A stretch of DNA of 6,435 nucleotides from UBA3910 sp964626065 (lineage in GTDB: Bacteria > Bacillota > Limnochordia > Darwinibacteriales > Darwinibacteriaceae): positions 1 through 6,435 of the forward strand of contig CAZVDE010000072.1 of NCBI GenBank assembly GCA_964626065.1. The letters are read 5' to 3'. The notes beneath the pieces were generated by a model that was not told the origin of the DNA, made no database searches, and saw only the letters and a list, made by a program, of their open reading frames with translations. The first letter of the stretch is position 1. Every line of letters starts with the position of its first letter. Of this stretch, positions 1 to 6,313 are shown in pieces. Position numbers and translations under genes: made by a program.

Positions 1-34
1 TTCACTCTAAGGCTATCACAAAGGCAGAGGCGGG

Positions 35-979
35 TCAAGCATTACCGGGCAGATTCCCCTTTCTTTTTGCAAAACCTTTTCCCACGCTGCTTACGCCCCA
101 CACGCCCGCCAAGATAATCACGGCACCCAAAAGCTGCAGCGGGGTAATCCGCTCATTTCGAAAAAAGGCACCGGCAAATAAAGAAACCACCGGCGTCAGG
201 TTAATAAACACGGAGGATTTTGCCGCATTTAACTTGGCAAGGGAGTAATTCATCAAAAAGAAAGCCGCTACCGAGGACAAAAGGGCCAGATAAAGGACTG
301 CCGTAAGCGCCTGTACGCTCGCCACCCCGGTAAAATAGGCAAGCGGGCGGCCCTGCAGGGCAAATTTTGCCACAGCGATCGCATTAAAGACAATTGCCCC
401 CACCCACATCATCACATAGGTAACCTCGATCGGAGAGGATTTATGCGACGCTTTCTTTGAATAAATGCTGTACAAGCTGCCGGCCGCGACCGCACCCAAA
501 AGGGCCGCGATGCCGCGCCAGTGCCCTACCGATCCCTGCTGCCCCCCACCTAAAGTAAGCAGCACAACACCCCCTACCGAAGCAACCACCGCAATCCACT
601 GCACCGGATTCAAGCGCTCGCCCAGGATTAAGGCAGCCAAAAAAGCCACCGCGATGGGAATCAAGGAAATGATAATGCCCGCTTCAGAGGCGGAGGTCAG
701 ATCGACCCCCAGTGTCTCAAAACTAAAGTACAGTACCGGTTGAAACAAAGCCACCCAAAGCAAGCCGGTGATCTTTTCTCTGCTCAGCCGCACCTTTATT
801 ACTCCAGACATTTTAAGGATCACTAGCAGCAGTGCTGCCACGAGAAAACGCCAGCCCAAAAGCTGAAACATTTCCAGGCTGTCCAACGCATTTTTCGTAA
901 ACAAAAAGGAAAATCCGAAAATGACGGCAGAAGCGGCCGACGCCAGATAAGGCCAACGGACCGGTTGTGCAGAATCCAC
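35..979 (-). CDS. EamA/DMT-family membrane exporter
   Basis: This 314-residue inner-membrane protein has the duplicated five-helix plan of the drug/metabolite transporter superfamily, about ten hydrophobic helices in all. The first EamA repeat spans about residues 12-143 and ends with GERLNPVQW and a GGVVLL helix. The second spans about 153-295 and ends with NERITPLQLLGAVIILAGVWG (275-295), the same pattern repeated. Most characterised relatives export amino acids, nucleobase-like compounds or other small metabolites; the substrate cannot be read from sequence. Length is normal and nothing is truncated. The start is GTG at 979: no in-frame ATG occurs before residue 37, inside the first repeat, and a GGGGTGG site sits 7 bases ahead. 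It follows the ceramidase-family gene by 63 bases on the same strand, behind a terminator-like hairpin, so it may be expressed by read-through at a lower level. Export of a product of the upstream hydrolase is possible but unproven. Confidence 0.9.
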   Translation of the reverse strand: MDSAQPVRWPYLASAASAVIFGFSFLFTKNALDSLEMFQLLGWRFLVAALLLVILKMSGVIKVRLSREKITGLLWVALFQPVLYFSFETLGVDLTSASEAGIIISLIPIAVAFLAALILGERLNPVQWIAVVASVGGVVLLTLGGGQQGSVGHWRGIAALLGAVAAGSLYSIYSKKASHKSSPIEVTYVMMWVGAIVFNAIAVAKFALQGRPLAYFTGVASVQALTAVLYLALLSSVAAFFLMNYSLAKLNAAKSSVFINLTPVVSLFAGAFFRNERITPLQLLGAVIILAGVWGVSSVGKGFAKRKGNLPGNA

Positions 980-986
980 GCCACCA

Positions 987-993
987 CCACCCC
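987..993 (-). promoter_or_regulatory. Ribosome binding site for the GTG-started EamA gene
   Basis: The minus strand reads GGGGTGG, then 7 bases, then GTG at 979. The site lies in a short GGT-triplet run directly behind the T-rich tail of the hairpin at 994-1027. Confidence 0.5.
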
Positions 994-1027
994 AATAAAA
1001 TAAGATGGGCAGGCTCGGCGCCCGCCC
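994..1027 (-). terminator. Possible leaky intrinsic terminator before the EamA gene
   Basis: On the minus strand an 8-base-pair stem, GGGCGGGC (1027-1020) with GCCTGCCC (1014-1007), closes a 5-base loop. One G-U wobble occurs in RNA. It is followed at once by ATCTTATTTTATT (1006-994), which is T-rich but interrupted. The stem begins 15 bases beyond the stop of the ceramidase-family gene. The interrupted T tract, and the fact that the next gene starts only 15 bases after it, suggest partial termination or a translation-affecting hairpin rather than a full operon end. Confidence 0.5.
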
Positions 1028-1042
1028 CTTACTTACAGTCGG

Positions 1043-2353
1043 TTATTCTAATAGTCCGCGGCCCAATTCTATAACCGCCGCCAGTAATCGCTCGAAGCTG
1101 TCATTTCTAAAAGGCGTTGCCAGGTTTTCATACTCATCACCCGCATCCCCGCCGTCCACGAGGTAGCCAAGATAATCATTGGCAAATCCGCAGACTAAAA
1201 TGGGCGAGTCCGCGGCGCCGATCCTCTCCCTAATCAGGCTGTCGCCGCTGGCGTAGAGCTCTCCGGGAACGCCTAAAAATAGGACGTCACCAACCCTGAT
1301 GCCTTGGATGTGGCCGGAAATAGAATCGGCTATACCCAATTTCGCATACCGTGCCGTAATATCCGCCCCCTGCCAAGTGGTCAAGAGCCGGCGCAATACC
1401 GGTGCAGATGCCCCCGCCTCCAAGGCCTGCTCATAGGCTTGCAGTGCCTCGGCGGCTAAAGCATCGCCTGCCTCAGGTGAGGGAAACGTGCGCGTAGAGA
1501 GGGCCAAATCGTCCAGTGCGCAGTTAACGGGTGAAATTTTTATTTCTCTCGCCGTTTTTAACGCTTCCTCGGCGGCCGTGGCCAGCAGCAGGCCCAGACG
1601 TTTGCTTTCTTCTTCCGTCTGTTCCCGCCTAGTATGCCTAGCACTGATGTCGCCGGCTGCCCCGTTGGTAAATATGACCTGGGGCCCGTTCGGGAACGCC
1701 CCGGAAAGCCCGTCCCTAAAATATCCGGGAAAATCAGGCGAATAAAGCAAATTATCTGCCCCAAGCACAGTGGGATGGCAGGCATAATTGGCCACGACCA
1801 AGTCGGGGTTCGAGCTCTCTCCACCGGTATAAAAAGCCACTAAATGCAGCCACGGTGCCAGGCTGGGGCTTCCGTCATGGCGGTTGGAACCCACCCCTTC
1901 CACCTTTGCCCTGGCGTACCGGGCACGGGCCGGGCGCATGTCTTGCCGTGCGGCCTTATACATTTCCGTTGTGAGGCGGGGTAGGGTTTCTAGGTAGTAC
2001 CGCTCCAGTTCCCCATGTTCTTCATATCCTGTGCCAATACCCCGCTCTTCCAGGTTATAACGGGGTGAAGAATGGGTGTGAGTGTACAGCACCAGCAGCG
2101 CTTCCGGCGGCAAGCCCTGTTTTCCGAGCGCATTTTTGATCGCCTCCACGCCGCGCCTGCCCAATCTTTCTAAGTCAAATACCGCTATTGCTCCGGAAGG
2201 CACTCCGGCGGAATCGCCAAAAAGCACCAAATGGGCTTCAAGCTGTTTGGCGGTACCCTGCGCAACCCCTTCCCTAAGTTCGTACCCACCCATGGGCCAC
2301 CCCGCCTGCGGAGTAATATCAGCAGCAGCCCAACCGATTAACGTTTCGGTCAT
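1043..2353 (-). CDS. Short neutral/alkaline ceramidase-family protein, probable cytoplasmic amide hydrolase
   Basis: This 436-residue protein matches the N-terminal catalytic domain of the neutral/alkaline non-lysosomal ceramidases, zinc enzymes that cleave an N-acyl bond. It starts with the family opening GWAAADITPQAGWPMGGY (7-24). It keeps THTHS with H92 and H94, SNRHD with R158, ACHPT with H193, SPDFPG (205-210), NGAAGDIS with S237, PGE with E365, and NDYLGY with Y394 and Y397. By motif these correspond to the zinc ligands (His, His, Glu, Tyr), the active-site serine and the arginine described for the Pseudomonas enzyme. Two things differ: there is no signal peptide, and the chain ends about 40 residues after the tyrosine, lacking the C-terminal domain of true ceramidases (roughly 650-700 residues or more). 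A soluble small-molecule amide is therefore a more likely substrate than ceramide. The start is supported by GGTGA six bases ahead of the ATG. Its place 46 bases behind the importer suggests it processes the imported compound (inference). Confidence 0.85.
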   Translation of the reverse strand: MTETLIGWAAADITPQAGWPMGGYELREGVAQGTAKQLEAHLVLFGDSAGVPSGAIAVFDLERLGRRGVEAIKNALGKQGLPPEALLVLYTHTHSSPRYNLEERGIGTGYEEHGELERYYLETLPRLTTEMYKAARQDMRPARARYARAKVEGVGSNRHDGSPSLAPWLHLVAFYTGGESSNPDLVVANYACHPTVLGADNLLYSPDFPGYFRDGLSGAFPNGPQVIFTNGAAGDISARHTRREQTEEESKRLGLLLATAAEEALKTAREIKISPVNCALDDLALSTRTFPSPEAGDALAAEALQAYEQALEAGASAPVLRRLLTTWQGADITARYAKLGIADSISGHIQGIRVGDVLFLGVPGELYASGDSLIRERIGAADSPILVCGFANDYLGYLVDGGDAGDEYENLATPFRNDSFERLLAAVIELGRGLLE

Positions 2354-2359
2354 AATTCG

Positions 2360-2364
2360 TCACC
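2360..2364 (-). promoter_or_regulatory. Ribosome binding site of the ceramidase-family gene
   Basis: The minus strand reads GGTGA six bases before the ATG at 2353. A better-looking AGGAG lies further upstream, at about 20 bases, too far to serve this start. The 46-base gap to the permease holds no hairpin, so co-transcription is likely. Confidence 0.5.
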
Positions 2365-2399
2365 AATCCCTTCTCCTGGCAGTTGCATGTTTAGTTTCA

Positions 2400-4052
2400 T
2401 TAAAGTGATACTTCTTGTGTTTTAGATACCCGGAAAAAGACAATCAAAGATATTACCGTTGTGGCATACAAAATAGTGGATAAAGCGGCAGCCACGGGAT
2501 AGTTTCCCCTGATTACATCAGTATAAATCCTGATCGTCATGGTTTGTGTGCGCGTGGTGTACAGCAAAACGGAAGCACTAACTTCTGAGATGATTGTAAT
2601 CCAGCTCAAAATAGCCCCGGAAATCACCCCCGGCAGCATCTGGGGCAGCGTGATCTGGAAAAAAGACTTCAGATTAGAAGCACCAAGGCTGATGGCGGCC
2701 TCCTCTGTATTAATATTTATTTGGTGCATAATCGCGGCGCTCGATCTAACCGTAAAGGGCAGCCGCCGAATTACGTACGAAATAACCATGATCGCCGCAG
2801 TTGCGCTGAGCAATAAAGGCGGCGCATTGAATCGCAATAATAGGGCAATACCCACGATAGAACCGGGCACAAGGTACGGAAACATGGTTATTACATCCAA
2901 AATACTGGTAACCACATTGCGTTTGCGCACCGTTATATAGCCCAAGAGCACCGCCAGGAAAACGACCACCACAATAGCGATACCCCCTAAAGTGAAGGTG
3001 TTGCGAATCGGCACTGCCGCTCTGCTGAAGGCACTGCGGAAATTATCCAAGGAGTAGCCCGGCAAAAGCACGTTCCCCGAAGTCTTGCGAAACGCCGTAT
3101 ATACAACGTAAATATGGGGGAACAAAGTGAGCAGGGTAAACAAATAAACATAAAGATGGGCCAACACATTCTTGATCCCCGTCTCCTGCTTGGGTTGCAC
3201 CGGGTTTAAAGCACTCATCACAAATGATTTGCGGCTGGAGACATATTTCTGCAGCAGGAAGATCGTGGTAGCAAAGAGGATTACGCTTACACTAATTGCC
3301 GCCGCAAAACCGGAATCGCCGCCCAATTCGCCGATGAACTCGTTAACAATCAACACCGGAACGGTGCGGTAACCTTCGCCAATCAGCATGGGCGTTGCAT
3401 AATCGGAAAACACTCGCATGAACACAACTAAGACGCCCGCTAGGACAGTGGGTAAAATTAGGGGTAAAACAATGCGCACCACTTTTCTAATACCCACAAA
3501 TCCCATAAGTTCAGAAGCCTCAAGGAGTGCCCCGTCGATTTTCTCCATTGCCCCATATAAATAAATAAACATCAAGGGTGTCATGGATAAAGTAAACACG
3601 AGCAGCATGCCGGGGAAACCATAAATGTCGGGGACTCGAACCCCCAGAGTGTTACTCAAAAACCGGGTGATCACACCGTTTCTGCCCAGCAACAAAATCC
3701 ACGAATAACCGCCGATAAACGGCGCCTGCATGCAAGAAACCAGAAGCAGCATTCTAATTGTATCCCTGCCTTTAATTCTGTACATCCGCAGCAAATAGGC
3801 CAAGGGCGTAGCGAACAGGACAACTAAAAAGCTGACCGCGGTTGAAACTTTAATACTGTTAAAAATAGGCCGGTAATAGTATTTGTGGCTAAAAAATTTG
3901 ACAAAATAGGCTAGACTGTATTCGCCTGTTTTTTGATCCACAACACTCTTAACCAATAAGGTAAACAGCGGAGAAACAAGAAAAACCAAATAAAGCGCCA
4001 ACATGCCTAGCGCGATTAGGGTCCAGATATCAAATGATCTTTTAGTTTGCAT
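2400..4052 (-). CDS. Fused two-domain ABC importer permease (FbpB/AfuB-like)
   Basis: This 550-residue inner-membrane protein is the translocation channel and joins two permease domains in one chain. About twelve hydrophobic segments are visible, six in each half, with the second half starting near residue 297 after a polar linker (about 272-296). Each half has the cytoplasmic EAA loop that docks on the ATPase: E178 A179 S180, G184 and LP at 196-197 in the first, and E451 A452 A453, G457 and LP at 469-470 in the second. Duplicated permeases of about 500-560 residues are typical of the ferric iron, sugar phosphate and 2-aminoethylphosphonate importers, which agrees with the binding protein at the head of the operon. 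The ATG at 4052 overlaps the ATPase stop by one base and has GAGGGG seven bases ahead. The next gene begins 46 bases beyond the stop, with no hairpin between. Function as a channel is confident; substrate is not. Confidence 0.94.
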   Translation of the reverse strand: MQTKRSFDIWTLIALGMLALYLVFLVSPLFTLLVKSVVDQKTGEYSLAYFVKFFSHKYYYRPIFNSIKVSTAVSFLVVLFATPLAYLLRMYRIKGRDTIRMLLLVSCMQAPFIGGYSWILLLGRNGVITRFLSNTLGVRVPDIYGFPGMLLVFTLSMTPLMFIYLYGAMEKIDGALLEASELMGFVGIRKVVRIVLPLILPTVLAGVLVVFMRVFSDYATPMLIGEGYRTVPVLIVNEFIGELGGDSGFAAAISVSVILFATTIFLLQKYVSSRKSFVMSALNPVQPKQETGIKNVLAHLYVYLFTLLTLFPHIYVVYTAFRKTSGNVLLPGYSLDNFRSAFSRAAVPIRNTFTLGGIAIVVVVFLAVLLGYITVRKRNVVTSILDVITMFPYLVPGSIVGIALLLRFNAPPLLLSATAAIMVISYVIRRLPFTVRSSAAIMHQININTEEAAISLGASNLKSFFQITLPQMLPGVISGAILSWITIISEVSASVLLYTTRTQTMTIRIYTDVIRGNYPVAAALSTILYATTVISLIVFFRVSKTQEVSL

Positions 4053-5188
4053 TAAACGACCCCTCTTTCTAAACCGCTTGCACCTTTCCAATCATCATTG
4101 AGATTGATCTCGTGCTCATGGTGAAATAGGCAGATTCTCTCTCTTTTCACACCGAGCCTGATCTCGCTACCGGGCATGAGAGGATCCAAAGCATCAGATT
4201 CGCGAATTAGGCGTACCCTTTGCCCTCCGGCCAAAACTGCCGCATAGTGGGTGTTTAATCCCAAATACATCCGATCTTCGATTGTTGCCTTCAGCCCGCT
4301 GCCGTCCGTGCGCAGTTCAAACTCTTCCGGGCGCACCGATACCTTGACCGGAACTTGTTCTCCCTCGGCCAACGCCGTTTTGAAATTACCGGGCAGCGTC
4401 TCTTCGTAATGATCTAAAAGCCTTAAAGCGAAGGCCCCCTCTTTCTTGGTCAAAATACCTTCCAGAATATTGGTCTGCCCTATAAAACTAGCCACAAAAA
4501 GGTTGCTGGGGCGCTGGTAAATTTCCTCCGGGACTCCTATCTGCTGGATTTCGCCGTGGTTCATGACCGCGATGCGGTCCGAAACAACCATCGCTTCTTC
4601 CTGATCATGAGTGACATAGACGGTGGTGACCCCATACTGGCGCTGAATGTTTCTGATTACATTGCGCATTTCCACCCTAAGTTTCGCATCAAGGTTGGAG
4701 AGGGGTTCATCCATCAAAAGTACATCCGGCCGAGAAACGATGGCGCGGGCAAGAGCGACCCTCTGCTGCTGCCCACCTGACAATTTCTCAGGCAGCTTCC
4801 CTTTGTGCCCGGTCATTTGGACAACCTCTAAGATTTCGTTGACTACCCCCTCAATCTCGCCGGCCGGCACGGTTTTACGGGTCTTGAGGCCAAAAGCAAT
4901 GTTTTTTTCCACGGTAAGGTGGGGGAAAAGGGCATAGTCCTGGAAAACCATTCCGATATTCCTATCCTTGGGGGAAACATTATTGATTCGTTTGTCATCG
5001 AAATATATTGACCCTCTTTCAATGCTGATAAACCCGGCGATCATTCTTAAAAGCGTGGTTTTACCGCAGCCCGAAGGCCCGAGTAGGGTAAAAAACTCGC
5101 CTTTTTCAATATTGAGGGACAAATTAGGAATTACGGTAAAATCACCGTATTTTTTCATAGTCTCCTTGATAGTTATAGATTTGCTCAA
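4052..5188 (-). CDS. ABC transporter ATP-binding subunit with TOBE domain
   Basis: This 378-residue cytoplasmic ATPase powers the importer, working as a dimer on the fused permease. All nucleotide-binding motifs are intact: Walker A GPSGCGKTT (37-45), Q-loop glutamine Q83 in VFQDYALFPH, signature LSGGQ (136-140), Walker B VLLMDEP (156-162), the SNLDAKL D-loop region (164-170) and the switch histidine H194 in THDQEEAM. A C-terminal extension from about 235 carries a TOBE-type domain with SVRPEEFEL (284-292), as in the MalK/PotA/FbpC group of importer ATPases. I chose the TTG start at 5188 because a strong AGGAGG site precedes it and because SITIKE, the first strand of the ABC fold, must be included. 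Starting at the later ATG (5158) would lose that strand. The stop TAA shares one base with the permease ATG (TAATG), indicating translational coupling. The substrate cannot be read from this subunit. Confidence 0.95.
   Translation of the reverse strand: MSKSITIKETMKKYGDFTVIPNLSLNIEKGEFFTLLGPSGCGKTTLLRMIAGFISIERGSIYFDDKRINNVSPKDRNIGMVFQDYALFPHLTVEKNIAFGLKTRKTVPAGEIEGVVNEILEVVQMTGHKGKLPEKLSGGQQQRVALARAIVSRPDVLLMDEPLSNLDAKLRVEMRNVIRNIQRQYGVTTVYVTHDQEEAMVVSDRIAVMNHGEIQQIGVPEEIYQRPSNLFVASFIGQTNILEGILTKKEGAFALRLLDHYEETLPGNFKTALAEGEQVPVKVSVRPEEFELRTDGSGLKATIEDRMYLGLNTHYAAVLAGGQRVRLIRESDALDPLMPGSEIRLGVKRERICLFHHEHEINLNDDWKGASGLERGVV
4060..4065 (-). promoter_or_regulatory. Ribosome binding site of the permease gene, inside the ATPase 3' end
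   Basis: The minus strand reads GAGGGG, then 7 bases, then ATG at 4052, all within the last codons of the ATPase gene. It supports the 4052 start over an in-frame upstream ATG at 4091, which would add 13 mostly basic residues and overlap the ATPase gene by 40 bases. Confidence 0.75.
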
Positions 5189-5193
5189 TCTAA

Positions 5194-5203
5194 CCCTCCT
5201 CCT
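5194..5203 (-). promoter_or_regulatory. Ribosome binding site fixing a TTG start for the ABC ATPase
   Basis: The minus strand reads AGGAGGAGGG, then TTAGA, then TTG at 5188. The AGGAGG core ends 9 bases before the TTG. The in-frame ATG at 5206-5204 overlaps the start of this motif and has no site of its own, so the TTG is preferred. Confidence 0.8.
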
Positions 5204-5209
5204 CATAGG

Positions 5210-5248
5210 AGTTGCGGGCCCCAACCGCGGCGGTTGAAGCCCGCAACT
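5210..5248 (-). promoter_or_regulatory. Intercistronic hairpin between binding-protein and ATPase genes
   Basis: Two nested inverted repeats make one long hairpin. The outer arms are AGTTGCGGGC (5210-5219) and GCCCGCAACT (5239-5248), a perfect 10-base match. The inner arms are CAACCG (5222-5227) and CGGTTG (5231-5236), around a 3-base CGG loop. An opposed two-base mismatch separates them (5220-5221 against 5237-5238). On the minus-strand transcript the hairpin follows the binding-protein stop by about 48 bases and is followed by CCTATGAGGAGG rather than a run of U, so it is not a standard intrinsic terminator. Its place, between a solute-binding gene and its membrane genes, is where several ABC operons carry a 3' stabilising or processing hairpin that keeps binding-protein mRNA more abundant. 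It also ends only a few bases before the ATPase ribosome binding site, so an effect on ATPase translation is possible. Confidence 0.8.
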
Positions 5249-5296
5249 TTACAGCATACTTACAAGTTAATCTTCACCATCTTGCGGCACGAGCTA

Positions 5297-6313
5297 CTAT
5301 TTGCTGATGAGAAGCTCGATATATTTCTCCTGAATAGCGGGCTTTTTGACCTCTACATCCTGAACATCCCACAAGAAGGAATCCATTTCATCGAGAGGCT
5401 TCATAAAGTCAGGCAGTTCAACTCCTGCGCGCAGCGGCCTGTTCAATACCTGTGCCATTGCTTTTTGCGCATCTTCCGATGTGAGGAAGTCGATGAATTT
5501 CTCAGCATTTTCAGGGTTGGGGCTGTTTTCAATTTTCGCCGCAACGCTGGCAGCCGACATATTGCCTTCTTCCATGTAAATAACATCAACGGGCGCTCCA
5601 TCCACTACCCAAGTCAGGGCAGCAATTTCCCAGGTCAACCCGACCGGGTACTCGCCTTCGGCGACACTGCGGTGCACAACACCGGAACTGCTGGAAATTT
5701 TGCCATCGAGATTGTCAAGGAACTTATCGATGTAATCCCAGGCTTCCGGATTCATTAAATCGTGCCGATCACCCATGGAATACAGCATGTTTACGATAGT
5801 CAAGAACGCGGAAGAGGAAGCGGTTGCGTCACCGTGGGCAATTTTGCCTTTTAGCTCAGGCTGCAGAAGATCAGCATAGCCGTTAACGGTGATGCCAAGT
5901 TTATCCATCAAGTCGCGGTTCAGCAAAATTACGTGGAGATCAACTGCAATCTGAGTATAGATACCATCGAGGTTTCTGTACTGTTCCAGCATGAACTCAT
6001 CGTTGGAAGACACATATTCTTCGAACAAATGGGAGATCGGCTGCATAACTGCGGGGTTGCTGCCCCAGAACACGTCGGCATAAGGGTTATGCTGTTCAAC
6101 TTCAACGCGCTTGACCAGCTCGCCCGTACCGGCGGTAATCAGCTCAACTTCAATACCCGTTTGCTCTTCAAACATCGGGATCAGGATATTGACCAATTCT
6201 TCCGCAGCGGGTGTATAGACTACTACCCTATTGGCAGCCGCGGGTTGAGCGGCCAGAGTGCCGGCAGCAAGAACAACTAGCATGACAACTACAAACAACT
6301 TGGTACGTTTCAT
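5297..6313 (-). CDS. Secreted solute-binding protein of an AfuA/FbpA/phosphonate-type ABC importer
   Basis: This 338-residue protein captures the substrate outside the cytoplasmic membrane and delivers it to the permease encoded two genes downstream. It opens with a basic MKRTK, a hydrophobic stretch at about residues 6-22, and likely cleavage near A22 or A27. No cysteine is present there, so it is not a lipoprotein. The mature part starts with the family's RVVVYTPAAEE strand (29-39), followed by a GTGELVKRVE segment (62-71), ADVFWGS (79-85), a serine-rich GDATASSSA loop (161-169) and GEYPVGLTWEIAA (220-232). The paired tyrosines that bind ferric iron in FbpA-type proteins are not seen in the last segment, so iron is doubtful; phosphonates or sugar phosphates are alternatives known in the family. 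I chose the ATG at 6313 because GGGAGGG lies 9 bases ahead of it. An in-frame ATG at 6358 has no ribosome binding site and would put polar residues before the signal peptide. Family confident, substrate unknown. Confidence 0.93.
   Translation of the reverse strand: MKRTKLFVVVMLVVLAAGTLAAQPAAANRVVVYTPAAEELVNILIPMFEEQTGIEVELITAGTGELVKRVEVEQHNPYADVFWGSNPAVMQPISHLFEEYVSSNDEFMLEQYRNLDGIYTQIAVDLHVILLNRDLMDKLGITVNGYADLLQPELKGKIAHGDATASSSAFLTIVNMLYSMGDRHDLMNPEAWDYIDKFLDNLDGKISSSSGVVHRSVAEGEYPVGLTWEIAALTWVVDGAPVDVIYMEEGNMSAASVAAKIENSPNPENAEKFIDFLTSEDAQKAMAQVLNRPLRAGVELPDFMKPLDEMDSFLWDVQDVEVKKPAIQEKYIELLISK

Noticed and set aside
813..995. A 60-codon minus-strand frame overlapping the EamA start
   Set aside because: It is a frame-shifted shadow of the EamA gene with no hydrophobic pattern or motif; the EamA frame has clear helices through the same bases.
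5210..5248. Calling the strong hairpin an intrinsic terminator
   Set aside because: On the minus strand it is followed by CCTATGAGGAGG, and on the plus strand by only a short T run, so the required T tract is missing in both directions.
5234..5758. A 174-codon open frame on the plus strand with a plausible length for a gene
   Set aside because: It lies almost wholly antisense to the well-supported solute-binding protein gene, shows no recognisable motif, and its start falls within the intercistronic hairpin with no ribosome binding site.
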